The notes under the pieces were generated by a model that did not search any database, was not told the DNA's origin, and saw nothing but the letters and a program-made list of their open reading frames with translations. A stretch of DNA of 16,037 bases from Syntrophus sp. (in: bacteria) (GTDB taxonomy: Bacteria > Desulfobacterota > Syntrophia > Syntrophales > UBA8958), in the NCBI GenBank assembly GCA_003451635.1, contig DMAT01000042.1:1-16037 (forward strand), read 5' to 3'. Both the position numbers and the translations under genes were made by a program. Shown in pieces: positions 6,467 to 14,953 of this stretch; within the stretch, counting starts at the first letter, position 1; each line of letters begins with the position of its first letter.

Positions 6467-6906
6467 GGATTCTCCCTTTAATGAATATCATCATTAACAA
6501 TAGTTGATCCCTTACCCAAGTTAATCTCCCTCAAAACAGTGGGCCGATGCTTGCTTTCTATTGTTATCAATTGGTTTATCGGCGTTGACATAGCATTTCA
6601 TTCATCAGTGGACCCTGTCCCCCTAATAGAATTGTTATTTTTTAGGCATAATTTGGAAAGAACATCAATAATTAAGACTTGAAGTCTTGCAACTTCGTCA
6701 ATGTAGGTTGGCTGAGAACTTGAGGAAGGAGTGGGCAAAACAGCCTGAATAATGTAGGTCTCTTTCCCTCCCGCAGTATTTACGTATTCCCTCCAAGGAC
6801 GCCACCTACCCTATACGTCTCATATTGTAGGGCACCGTTAAGGTGCTTCAGATCTCTGAAGAACCTTAACTATTTAATATAATAAGAGTATTGGCGACGC
6901 CTCGTT
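6467..6906. other. Intergenic region between HEPN-type gene and tssH
   Basis: No gene is recognised in these 440 bases. Next to the HEPN start, a perfect palindrome TTAATGA-N6-TCATTAA (6478-6497) abuts the ribosome binding site and could be an operator. AGTGGACCCTGTCCCCCTAA (6607-6626) is a repeat-like scrap. AAGACTTGAAGTCTT (6674-6688) is a short palindrome. A long hairpin closes the region next to tssH. The DNA is AT-rich and reads like filler left by insertion or decay. Confidence 0.45.
6837..6870 (-). terminator. Long hairpin downstream of tssH, possible operon 3' end
   Basis: Arms GTTAAGGTGCTTCAG (6837-6851) and CTGAAGAACCTTAAC (6856-6870) pair over 15 positions with one mismatch around a four-base ATCT loop. 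It begins 36 bases after the tssH stop, so the tss operon transcript would run into it. No T-run follows on the minus strand, so factor-independent termination is doubtful; it may protect the mRNA 3' end or act with Rho. Confidence 0.45.
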
Positions 6907-9600
6907 TCATTTTCGTGCGGGCTTTTTGCCCGGCAACGGCTTCTTTAATGTTTGGTCTGTCCCGGCGTTGTCGCCGAAATCAAAGGAAAAAGTTCCCTCG
7001 GCGTCTATATCCAGATGCACCCGGGAGGGCATGCCCCCTTCGCTCATGTGGGTGAGGATTGTCTGGGACAGGCGGGGGAGGACGTTACCATTCAGGATGT
7101 ACTCTATATTCCTGGCCCCCGTCTCCACTTCGGTGCAGCGGGCGGTGATGGCATCCACGACCGCCGGGGCGTAGGTCAGGGCCATTTTATTATTTTCCAT
7201 GAGACTCTTCTGTATCCTCTTAATCTTCAGCTCGACGATGAGTCGCATGGCCTCGGTATTGAGGCTGTAGAAGGGGATGACATTCATACGGGCCAGGAGG
7301 GCCGGTTTGAAATGCGACGAAAGAATAGGCCGGACGGCCCCGGCGACAACGTCCGCTGCCGGTGCGTCGGGTCCGGCGGTCATCTCCTGGATCACGTCGG
7401 AAGCGAGATTGCTCGTCAGGATCATGATCGTGTTCCGGAAGTTGATCTCCTTGCCTTCGCCGTCGTTGGCGATGCCCTTGTCGAAGATCTGGTAAAACAG
7501 GTTCATGACATCGATATGGGCCTTTTCCGATTCGTCCAGAAGGACGACGGAGTAGGGCCGCTGCCGGACGGCTTCCGTCAGCATGCCGCCCTCACCGTAA
7601 CCGACATAGCCGGGGGGGGAGCCGATGAGGCGGCTTACCGTATGGCTTTCCTGAAACTCGCTCATGTTGATCGTCACGACGTTCTTTTCGCTGCCAAAGA
7701 GCATATCCGCCAGGGCGAGGCCGGTTTCCGTCTTTCCCGTTCCGCTGGGGCCGGCAAAGAGGAACACGCCGATGGGCTGCGTCGGGCTTTTGATGCCTGA
7801 CTTGGCGGCCCGAATGACTTCCGCCAGGGCGCCCATGGCGGCGTCCTGACCCTTGATCCGCTCTTTGAGGCGATCTTCCAGGTGGATAATGGTTTCCGCT
7901 TCGTCCTTGAGCATCTTCCCCAGGGGGATGCCCGTCCAGTCGGAAACGACCTGTGCGACGGCGTCGGGATCAACCTCAATCTGAATCAGCGGTTCATCAG
8001 CCTGGAGATCCTTCAGCGCCTGACCGGCTGCTTCCAACTGTTTTATCAGATCTTCCTTCTTATCCTGCTCTTCCGCGGTCAGTTCATTGAGCTGTTCCCG
8101 AAGGCTAACAACCTGGTGAGCGGCTTCCTTCTCCTTCAGCCACCGTTCCTGAAGCTGATCCGCTTCATCATGGACGGCCTTGCGCTTGTCCACGACGCCC
8201 TGGTACTTTTCTTCGTCGATTTTGGCGCCGTTGGCCCGGTCCCTGTCCATCGCCTTGAGTTCGCGATCGTAGGCCTGTACGGCCCGCTCCTTGGCCTCCA
8301 GCAGGGCGGGCTTGCCGGTCAGGTTGACCTTGACCCGGGCGCAGCTTGTATCCATGAGGTCGATGGCCTTGTCGGGCAGGAAGCGCCCGGTGATGTAGCG
8401 GTTGGAAAGCTCTGCGGCCGCGATGACCGCGTCATCCCGCACATTGACGTTGTGGGATTTTTCGTAGGCAAGTTTGCATCCGCGCAGAATCAGAATGGAG
8501 GTTGCAACGGTCGGTTCGTCAAGCTTGACCGGCTGGAAACGCCGCGCTAGGGCCGGGTCTTTCTCGATATATTTTTTGTATTCGGAATAGGTGGTGGCGG
8601 CCAGGGTTTTCAATTCGCCGCGCGCCATGGCCGGTTTCAACAGATTGGCGGCATCGCCGCTTCCGGCCGCGCCGCCGGCGCCGATCAGGGTATGCGCCTC
8701 ATCGATAAACAAGATGATCGGTTTAGGGGACGCCTTCACCTCGTTGATGACCGATTTGAGCCGGTTCTCAAACTCTCCCTTTACTCCGGCTCCGGCCTGC
8801 AGCAGCGCCATGTCCAGCCCCAGGATCGACACATCCTTCAGGCTGTCCGGCACATCGCCCAGGGCAATCTTCAATGCCAGCCCCTCGATCACCGCCGTCT
8901 TGCCCACACCCGCCTCACCTACGGCAATCGGATTGTTTTTCCGGCGTCGTCCCAGGATGTCAATGATCTGGCGAATCTCGTTGTCACGGCCAAAAACGGT
9001 GTCCACCTTGCCGTCACGGGCCTTTTGGGTGAAATCCTCGCAGTATTTGCCCAGGGCGCCGCTGGCCAGGGGGCCGGCTGCGGCGGCTGAACCCGACTCT
9101 GCGCCTGCAGGTGCGGCGTCTGCTGTCTCGATCGAGTTGGCCAGGATCTTGAAAAACTGCCCTTCCAACCCCTCCCGGCTGATGGTTTCCAACAGGTCGG
9201 TGTAGTTGCCCCCCGCATAGATGGACGACTTTGCCAGCAGCGCCAGCAGCAACGCACCGGAACGAATGCTGGCCTCGCCCAGATTGACCGAGGCCAGCAG
9301 CCACGCCTCCTGGATCCATTGCAGCAGAAGCGGCGAGAAAGCAGGTTTGCCGGCGTTGCCGGAACGCATCTCTTCCAGGGTCCGGTCGAGGCTTTTGCGC
9401 AAGGCGGTGCTGTTAATCCCGAACTGTTTGAGAATCAGATACCAGTCGGCTCCGGTTTCATCCAGCAGGCGGGAAACAAGGTGTTCAACCGTCACCTCGT
9501 AATGCGAACGGGAAACGCAGAGTCCGGCAGCCCCTTCGAGCGACCGTGTGCAAAACGGGTTGAGACGTTTGAGCAATGGCTTTATTTCTACACTCAGCAT
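6907..9600 (-). CDS. tssH: TssH (ClpV) AAA+ ATPase, T6SS sheath recycling
   Basis: An 897-residue Clp/Hsp100 protein that unfolds the contracted TssBC sheath for reuse. I place the start at 9600 (MLSVEIKPLLKRLNPFCTRS), because CAGGAGAA stands just upstream and the family begins this way; an earlier in-frame ATG at 9654 would lie inside tssG. The N-domain (1-160) has the ClpV form that binds TssC. AAA+ domain 1 has Walker A GEAGVGKT (228-235) and Walker B LFIDEAH. A charged coiled-coil middle domain spans about 425-535. AAA+ domain 2 has Walker A GPSGTGKT (617-624), pore loop GYVGYGEGG and Walker B VVLLDESEKAH, where many relatives have DEVEKAH. An alanine/glycine-rich linker lies near 160-185. 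The lysine-rich tail (LKKPLPGKKPARK) may be flexible. It is the last gene of the operon, 17 bases after tssG. Confidence 0.97.
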   Translation of the reverse strand: MLSVEIKPLLKRLNPFCTRSLEGAAGLCVSRSHYEVTVEHLVSRLLDETGADWYLILKQFGINSTALRKSLDRTLEEMRSGNAGKPAFSPLLLQWIQEAWLLASVNLGEASIRSGALLLALLAKSSIYAGGNYTDLLETISREGLEGQFFKILANSIETADAAPAGAESGSAAAAGPLASGALGKYCEDFTQKARDGKVDTVFGRDNEIRQIIDILGRRRKNNPIAVGEAGVGKTAVIEGLALKIALGDVPDSLKDVSILGLDMALLQAGAGVKGEFENRLKSVINEVKASPKPIILFIDEAHTLIGAGGAAGSGDAANLLKPAMARGELKTLAATTYSEYKKYIEKDPALARRFQPVKLDEPTVATSILILRGCKLAYEKSHNVNVRDDAVIAAAELSNRYITGRFLPDKAIDLMDTSCARVKVNLTGKPALLEAKERAVQAYDRELKAMDRDRANGAKIDEEKYQGVVDKRKAVHDEADQLQERWLKEKEAAHQVVSLREQLNELTAEEQDKKEDLIKQLEAAGQALKDLQADEPLIQIEVDPDAVAQVVSDWTGIPLGKMLKDEAETIIHLEDRLKERIKGQDAAMGALAEVIRAAKSGIKSPTQPIGVFLFAGPSGTGKTETGLALADMLFGSEKNVVTINMSEFQESHTVSRLIGSPPGYVGYGEGGMLTEAVRQRPYSVVLLDESEKAHIDVMNLFYQIFDKGIANDGEGKEINFRNTIMILTSNLASDVIQEMTAGPDAPAADVVAGAVRPILSSHFKPALLARMNVIPFYSLNTEAMRLIVELKIKRIQKSLMENNKMALTYAPAVVDAITARCTEVETGARNIEYILNGNVLPRLSQTILTHMSEGGMPSRVHLDIDAEGTFSFDFGDNAGTDQTLKKPLPGKKPARK

Positions 9601-9617
9601 GCATTTCTCCTGAAATT

Positions 9618-10667
9618 TCAATGATGATAGGGAGCAGAGACGCTGGCCTCGCACCGTGTTGTGACATACCCTTCGGAACCGTCGTCGGCCAGCCAGCTGT
9701 TTACCCCTAAAAGAGCGCCCGACTGTTCGCCCAGGCTGATGGCCGGTATTTCAGTGCGGTCAAAAAGCACCTCGAAAGCGTAGGCAAGCGGGGAGGTGAG
9801 ATACTGATCCACCAGAAAACCAGCCCGGTTCAAAACCGATCCCCCCGGCAAACAGGCCGAAAACTGTTCCGCTGGCACTGGTCCGAGAATGATGCTGAAT
9901 TTCCCCATGCAGTCAGCAATTTCGCTTCCGACGTACATATCCTCACCTAAGGTGGCGTTCGTTGCGCCCAGGGCATTCCGCTGGTCTGCAGGCACGGGGA
10001 CCATTTGCGGAATACACTGCCTGATATGCACCGCTATGCCCTGCAAGGCGTCGCTTAACATGGTTTTCAAACCGAGTGCGGAGCGCGGGTGCTGGCTCAT
10101 GAGGCCTGCGTACCGTAAAAGCGATCTTCGCGCCTCTTCCTCGGCAGGCGTTCGGTCGCTTGAGTCGCCCATTCCCATCAGACAGTAAATGCGTTGCAGA
10201 TACTCGCGGTCTTGCTCTTCGCATATTTGCAGGAAGAGATTGTATTTGAGCAAAGATCGGACAAAGAGCGGGTAAATCGTGGAGTTGACGATGTCTATGA
10301 AGTCGCGCGTGACGCTTTTGTCGTCTCCTGCCTCGATAAGGAGATCCTCTGTATAAAAAGACGGCAGAGGCGAGGAGGTGCCATAGAGGCCGAGAAACGT
10401 CGTGTTGACGACGAAACGATGTTCGCCGTCTGCAAGGGGAATCGCCTCAATGCCGGCAATATCCGCCGAGGGAAATCCGAGCGTCAGTTCCGGCCGGATG
10501 CGGAGAAAACGACCCTCCAGGGACGCTGCGTCTTTGAGGCCGCACGCCTCCCTTCGCCTGAGGATAAGCCGGAGGAGACGGATCGCCTGAAAGAAGGAGT
10601 ATGCAGGGCCTTCCTTGAGCAGGTTCTGTTCTAAATCAGAAAATGTTTCCTGTTCTTTGCTGGCCAT
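9618..10667 (-). CDS. tssG: TssG, T6SS baseplate wedge protein
   Basis: A 349-residue baseplate subunit that forms the wedge with TssE, TssF and TssK. The conserved N-terminal pattern AYSFFQAIRLLRLI and the family signature GLYGTSSPLPSFYTEDLL (near residues 107-124) are clear. I start it at 10667 (MASKEQETFSDL), with GGGGA about 10 bases upstream; an in-frame ATG at 10736 would add 23 unrelated residues. With this start the gene overlaps the end of tssF by 37 bases, which suggests translational coupling. The end of the protein (SVSAPYHH) lies 17 bases before tssH. Confidence 0.94.
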   Translation of the reverse strand: MASKEQETFSDLEQNLLKEGPAYSFFQAIRLLRLILRRREACGLKDAASLEGRFLRIRPELTLGFPSADIAGIEAIPLADGEHRFVVNTTFLGLYGTSSPLPSFYTEDLLIEAGDDKSVTRDFIDIVNSTIYPLFVRSLLKYNLFLQICEEQDREYLQRIYCLMGMGDSSDRTPAEEEARRSLLRYAGLMSQHPRSALGLKTMLSDALQGIAVHIRQCIPQMVPVPADQRNALGATNATLGEDMYVGSEIADCMGKFSIILGPVPAEQFSACLPGGSVLNRAGFLVDQYLTSPLAYAFEVLFDRTEIPAISLGEQSGALLGVNSWLADDGSEGYVTTRCEASVSAPYHH

Positions 10668-12361
10668 GTATACGTTTCCCCGGTGTTGACTTCTCTGATG
10701 GTAAGAGAAGTGAAGGAGTTTATAGGTGAGTACCAACTCAGAAAACGGTCGAGCACTGATCCGAACAGATACATGTCGCCGATGCCGGCAAAATTTTCCC
10801 TTTTGAGATGTAAGGTAATGGCGATGCCGCGTGCCATGATGCCCTGCATCAGACGATTGACGCTTTGTATGTCCACGCTTTCTATGCCTGCCACTCGCTT
10901 CTTGTTGGCAAGAATGGATGCCTTGTCTCGCCCTTCAGTGAAAATATACAGATCGAGTAATGTTTTGAGCGCTTCAGGACGGTCGATGGTGAGCAGGTTG
11001 ATTGAGACATGGGAAAGAAGCCGCCACAGGATGCTGGCGCCCAGCGGCGGCTGGACATTCATGGTCGCAGGACGGATATTACTGAATTCCAACAACTCGG
11101 GGGAGGTGGAGGTGTGGCGGCAGATGTCCCCAAGGCCCAGGTCCTCCGGCAACGAGGCATTGGTGCACAGCAGCTTGAGCGACAGCACTTCCTCGACCGG
11201 AGCGATTGCCGCGCCCGGATAGGCCACCGAGATGTATGTTTCGAGGCTGTCGTCAATAACCGATTTGGCAATACTGATGTTGTAAACCGCTTGCGCTTCA
11301 TATTGGGGAGAGAATTGCTGGAAGGAAATATATGCTTTTTCCTTCGAAGTCCCCTGCATGAACCCGGAAACTTTTTCAACGGAGATAATCTGATAATCCT
11401 TCTGTTTTGCCCCGGATGGACGGATGAGATAGCGGCTTTTGCGATGATCGTAGCGGATCGGCTCCGCGTCATGATGGAACAAATTGATAATCGGGGTGGC
11501 AAAGAGGAGAAATGAATCCTGTTTTATGGGGACCGGAACAGTCGGCTCCTGTTTCAGTTGTAAGGAAAGCGAGAAGCTGGAACCGCGCCCCCTGTTGGTC
11601 CAGCGTTCGATCCCCTCGATATCCACGAAGAGAAATTTTTCCGGCAGCATGAAATATTCCTGCAGGAGGCGGTACGCTGGAAACGACTGGGTGGGGTAAT
11701 GGAGCAGCGCATCCCCTTGACCAAATCCGACAGGTTGGATAGCTGATGCGGGCAGAATGCAGGGCCTGCCATCGGGAGACGACAATTCCACCTGGGCGAC
11801 ATTGGTCATCAAGTGATAATAGAGGTCGCTTCCCTGGGGGATTCCCCCGGCAAGATAAAGCCGGATTCGTTTCTGGTTCCAGGCGGCAAGTGGAATGCCG
11901 GCAAGTTCAAACTGCAGGGTTATCCTGGGGGGCAGACCGGCCCGTTGTTCCATCGCCGCATTTTTGATCCTGAGCGGCAGCGCTTCGACGTCAAAACAGG
12001 TTCTGAAGACGCACGAAGTGCCGTCAACCGGGATAGACGCAACCTCGGTGCCGGCGGGAACCAGCAGGGGTTCGCGCAAGGTCGGACGGGGGGTAAACAC
12101 CAGAATGGACGAGGAGGGGACCGGCCGCAGATAGTGGGGAGCCAGCAGGTTCATAACGCCATGCAAAAGCTCGGGAAATTCATCGTCCAGCTTGTGGCGG
12201 ACAAGACCAGTCAGGAAGGCGGTTCCCTCAAGGAGCCGCTCGACATCGGGATCCGAAGTCTGGCCGCTCAACATGGGGGCAAGAGCGGGATGGGCTTTGG
12301 AAAACTCCGCACCCAGCTCTTTCAACAGCGTCAGCTCTTCCTGATAGTAACGGTTAAACAT
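10631..12361 (-). CDS. tssF: TssF, T6SS baseplate protein
   Basis: A 576-residue protein of normal family length. The N-terminus MFNRYYQEELTLLKELGAEF is diagnostic, followed by DPDVERLLEGTAFLTG, LDDEFPELLHGVMNLLAPHY and RPVPSSSILVF, all typical of TssF (VasA/ImpG). TssF joins TssG and TssE in the wedge that surrounds the VgrG hub and initiates sheath polymerisation; it is structurally related to phage T4 gp6-type wedge proteins. The ribosome binding site is weak (AGGGG about 10 bases upstream), and the gap to tssE is only 21 bases, so it is probably translated by coupling. No internal stop or truncation is seen. Confidence 0.96.
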   Translation of the reverse strand: MFNRYYQEELTLLKELGAEFSKAHPALAPMLSGQTSDPDVERLLEGTAFLTGLVRHKLDDEFPELLHGVMNLLAPHYLRPVPSSSILVFTPRPTLREPLLVPAGTEVASIPVDGTSCVFRTCFDVEALPLRIKNAAMEQRAGLPPRITLQFELAGIPLAAWNQKRIRLYLAGGIPQGSDLYYHLMTNVAQVELSSPDGRPCILPASAIQPVGFGQGDALLHYPTQSFPAYRLLQEYFMLPEKFLFVDIEGIERWTNRGRGSSFSLSLQLKQEPTVPVPIKQDSFLLFATPIINLFHHDAEPIRYDHRKSRYLIRPSGAKQKDYQIISVEKVSGFMQGTSKEKAYISFQQFSPQYEAQAVYNISIAKSVIDDSLETYISVAYPGAAIAPVEEVLSLKLLCTNASLPEDLGLGDICRHTSTSPELLEFSNIRPATMNVQPPLGASILWRLLSHVSINLLTIDRPEALKTLLDLYIFTEGRDKASILANKKRVAGIESVDIQSVNRLMQGIMARGIAITLHLKRENFAGIGDMYLFGSVLDRFLSWYSPINSFTSLTIREVNTGETYTWPAKNRKHFLI

Positions 12362-12382
12362 GGAGATTGCCCCTGTCTCAGA

Positions 12383-12808
12383 CTATGAGGTAACTTTTAC
12401 CTGCCCGTCGGAGTCAACGATGGTTTCAAAAACTATGGGTGTCCCTTTTTCATCGAGAACCAGTTTGGCAGAGATGGAAAACCGGAGCGCCAACAGGTCG
12501 TCCTGCTGTGTCCTGAAATGGACGGCTACATCCTTGAGGCGGGGTTCATATTGAACAATGACGCTTTTTATTGCCGTTTCCAGTTCCGGGATGGACTCTG
12601 AGGTGAAGGAGCTTGAGATGTTGGTCAGATCCGGAACACCGTATTCCGGATCAATTTCCACCGATCCTTTTTTGGTGTTCAGCACCCTGATCAGGTGTTC
12701 CAGCACAGAATGAACAATGGTGCCGGAATCGACATCAAGACGCCTTTCCGGATTTTCCTCCATTATGCGTATCCGCTCCAACAGCCGCTCTTTTTTTATT
12801 ATTTGCAT
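12383..12808 (-). CDS. tssE: TssE, gp25-like T6SS baseplate protein
   Basis: A 141-residue protein of the GPW/gp25 family, which joins the sheath base to the baseplate. Recognisable parts are the N-terminal LLERIRIMEENPERR, then HLIRVLNTKKGSVEIDPEYG with the conserved YGVPDL motif, and a C-terminal beta region (VAVHFRTQQDDLLALRFSIS). I choose the ATG at 12808 (MQIIKKERLLERI) with ACGGA upstream. An in-frame ATG at 12898 would add a cysteine-rich 30-residue segment (GEGNLSCMCLCC) unlike the family, encoded by a strong intercistronic hairpin. The gene lies 96 bases after hcp and 21 before tssF. Confidence 0.93.
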   Translation of the reverse strand: MQIIKKERLLERIRIMEENPERRLDVDSGTIVHSVLEHLIRVLNTKKGSVEIDPEYGVPDLTNISSSFTSESIPELETAIKSVIVQYEPRLKDVAVHFRTQQDDLLALRFSISAKLVLDEKGTPIVFETIVDSDGQVKVTS

Positions 12809-12861
12809 AAATTCCGTCGTTTCTTTGTCGAACCGGCAGCATAAGCACATGCAGGAAAGGT

Positions 12862-12889
12862 TGCCCTCTCCACAGGCGTGGAGAGGGCA
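12862..12889 (-). promoter_or_regulatory. Intercistronic hairpin between hcp and tssE
   Basis: A perfect 12-bp stem (TGCCCTCTCCAC / GTGGAGAGGGCA) with a four-base loop AGGC, GC-rich and very stable. It starts 15 bases after the hcp stop and lacks a following T-run. It probably slows 3' exonucleases or partly attenuates transcription, so that Hcp, needed in hundreds of copies, is made in excess over baseplate proteins. The role is inferred from position and from the general behaviour of such stems. Confidence 0.55.
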
Positions 12890-12904
12890 TTGGGTCATGG
12901 CAGC

Positions 12905-13405
12905 TTAGGATTTGGGTTTTGTCCAGTCATCATCGGTTTGAGCCAGGGTCGAGCCTTTTTCATCAAGGGAAATCCAGGTGATCTTGCCGTAGGTGAACAT
13001 GACTTCTTCCATGTCGTGATACGGTTCATTCTCTTTGAGGAAGGTCATCGGTTTGTACGCCCTAATCGAAACGATAATCGCCTTTTCAAGCTGAACCTTG
13101 GCATAGATATATTCGTTGCCGCTGGTGCCGATGGCGGTGTAGCTCAGTTCCCATTTGGTGATCTGCTCGCCTGATGTCAGCGCCTGATACAGTTTGGGTG
13201 AAGCGAGATCTTTGTGCTTGGTGATGGAGATAGGTCCATGAACGCGCTGTCCGGTTGCAAGACCCGTATGGACGTCACGCGGGATGTGGACTTCATGCTC
13301 CATGGCGTAGACCAAAATGGAATCCTTGTACGCCTCCTGGGTGCAATCGCCTTTGATGTCGCTTTGTTTGGCTCCGGTCAATGTTAAATAACTGGTGTTC
13401 GCCAT
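12905..13405 (-). CDS. hcp: Hcp family T6SS tube protein (operon copy)
   Basis: A 166-residue Hcp. I start it at 13405 (MANTSYLTLTGAKQ), with AAGGAG 10 bases upstream; the ATG 12 codons earlier has no such site. Family features are TLTGAKQSDIKGDCTQE, HTGLATGQRVHGPI, SPKLYQALTSGEQI, EKAIIVSIRAYKP and FTYGKITWIS, then a charged tail (QTDDDWTKPKS). Located between tssC and tssE as in canonical clusters, it presumably supplies the tube for this machine. It is homologous to, but clearly different from, the stand-alone hcp at 2897-3382. The 67-base gap to tssC contains a short stem (GGTCCC-TT-GGGACC, 13442-13455), which may be an mRNA processing or stabilising element. Confidence 0.95.
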   Translation of the reverse strand: MANTSYLTLTGAKQSDIKGDCTQEAYKDSILVYAMEHEVHIPRDVHTGLATGQRVHGPISITKHKDLASPKLYQALTSGEQITKWELSYTAIGTSGNEYIYAKVQLEKAIIVSIRAYKPMTFLKENEPYHDMEEVMFTYGKITWISLDEKGSTLAQTDDDWTKPKS

Positions 13406-13472
13406 CTGCTTGTTCTCCTTGTATTGGTAGTTGAGAAACATGGTCCCTTGGGACCGGATTGGTTACGAGTGC

Positions 13473-14951
13473 TTACTTGTCGAGCTTGCCAACCAGAGAG
13501 AGGGTGAAGGAGGAGCCCATGTACTTGAAATGGGGCTTGACCATCATGGAGACCCGGTACCACCCAGGTTCTCCTTCAACATCCTCTACCTTAATCTGGG
13601 CGGAGCGGAGCGGTTTTTTCGCTCGGGTGCTCGCCGTCGGATTATCCATTTCAACAACATACTGCCCTATCCACTTGTTCAGTTCGTCCTCCAGTTCTCC
13701 CCGCTCTTTAAACGAGCCGATGTTTTCCCGCTGAATGACCTTGATATAATGTGCCAAGCGGTTAACGATGAACATGTAGGGGAGTTGGGTGCCCAGCTTG
13801 TAGTTGAGTTCCGCTTCTTTTCCTTCCTTGCTGATGCCGAAATTTTTCGGTTTCTGGCATGACTGGGCTGAGAAGAAAGCGGCGTTGTTGCTTCCTTTCC
13901 GCATGGTCAGGGCAATGAATCCCTCTTCTGCCAGTTCGAATTCCTTACGGTCGGTAATGACGATTTCGGTCGGAATCTTGGTCTGAATGGCCCCCATGGA
14001 TTCGTACTGATAGAGTTCCAGATTTTCAACCGTTCCCCCGCCCTGCGGTCCGATGATGTTGGCGCACCAACGGTAGTTGGCAAAGCTTTCGGTCAGGCGG
14101 GTGGCAAAGGCGAAGGCGGCATTGCCCCACAGAAAACGATCGTTTCCTGCGGAGACGCTCTCCTCGTAGGTGAAGCTTTTGGTTGGGTTGGAAGACGGAC
14201 CATACGGGAGGCGGAGAAGAAAATGCGGCACGGTAAGGCCCACATAATGGGAATCCTCAGAATTCCTGAAAGCCTGCCATCTGGCGTATTGAGGACCTTC
14301 AAAGATTGATTTGAGATCCTTCAAATCCGGAAGCTTGGAAAAATCATCGATGCCAAACATCTCCGCACTGGTGGCCGAAATGAAGGGGGCGTGCGACATG
14401 GCGGAAACTGCAGCCAGATCCTGCAGCAATTTAATATCTTGCGGGCCGGGTCCAAATTCGTAGTTACCGATTATGGCGGCGTAGGGCTGACCGCCGAACT
14501 GTCCGTATTCGCGGGAATAGGCAACCTTATACAGACCGGACTGCACCACCTCGGGAGCGTCGGAAAAATCGTCGAGCATGTCCTGTTTGCTGAGGTTCAT
14601 GATCTCGAGTTTGATGTTTTCCCTGAAATTGGTTCTATCAACAATGAATTTCAGCGAACGCCAGGAGGATTCCATTTTCTGAAAATCCGAGTGATGCAGG
14701 ATTTCATCCAGCTGGCGGCTCATCTTCTTGTCCAGCTCGGCAATCATTTCGTCGCAGATCAGGGCGTTGATCTTCTCCACCGATTTACCCGGCTGAAAAA
14801 TCTGCGCAATCAGCGCTTCCACACCTTTTTTGGCGACAGAATAGGACTCGTTTTCTGGAGTCAATTTGGTTGCCGAAAGTATATCGTCTATCAGAGAGAG
14901 ACTTTCAGTGGTTTCAGCACCCTTTTCTTCAACTTTCAGTTCTTCAGCCAT
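13473..14951 (-). CDS. tssC: TssC (VipB), T6SS sheath large subunit
   Basis: A 492-residue protein of usual family length. TssC pairs with TssB to form the contractile sheath, and its N-terminal helix is the handle for ClpV. Typical motifs are SWRSLKFIVDRTNFRENIKL (about 116-135), LDDFSDAPEVVQSGLYKVAY, EYGQFGGQPYAAIIGNYEFG, FISATSAEMFGI, LRLPYGPSSNPTKSFTYEE, LWGNAAFAFATRL and the C-terminal WYRVSMMVKPHFKYMGSSFT with a short LSLVGKLDK end. The start follows the tssB stop by two bases, with its ribosome binding site (AGGGAGAGG) inside the tssB end, so the two sheath subunits are translationally coupled as expected for a 1:1 complex. Confidence 0.97.
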   Translation of the reverse strand: MAEELKVEEKGAETTESLSLIDDILSATKLTPENESYSVAKKGVEALIAQIFQPGKSVEKINALICDEMIAELDKKMSRQLDEILHHSDFQKMESSWRSLKFIVDRTNFRENIKLEIMNLSKQDMLDDFSDAPEVVQSGLYKVAYSREYGQFGGQPYAAIIGNYEFGPGPQDIKLLQDLAAVSAMSHAPFISATSAEMFGIDDFSKLPDLKDLKSIFEGPQYARWQAFRNSEDSHYVGLTVPHFLLRLPYGPSSNPTKSFTYEESVSAGNDRFLWGNAAFAFATRLTESFANYRWCANIIGPQGGGTVENLELYQYESMGAIQTKIPTEIVITDRKEFELAEEGFIALTMRKGSNNAAFFSAQSCQKPKNFGISKEGKEAELNYKLGTQLPYMFIVNRLAHYIKVIQRENIGSFKERGELEDELNKWIGQYVVEMDNPTASTRAKKPLRSAQIKVEDVEGEPGWYRVSMMVKPHFKYMGSSFTLSLVGKLDK

Positions 14952-14953
14952 TG

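Noticed and set aside
6952..7800. 282-codon plus-strand open frame inside tssH
   Set aside because: It is antisense to a clearly conserved ClpV coding region; long antisense frames are common in GC-rich genes.
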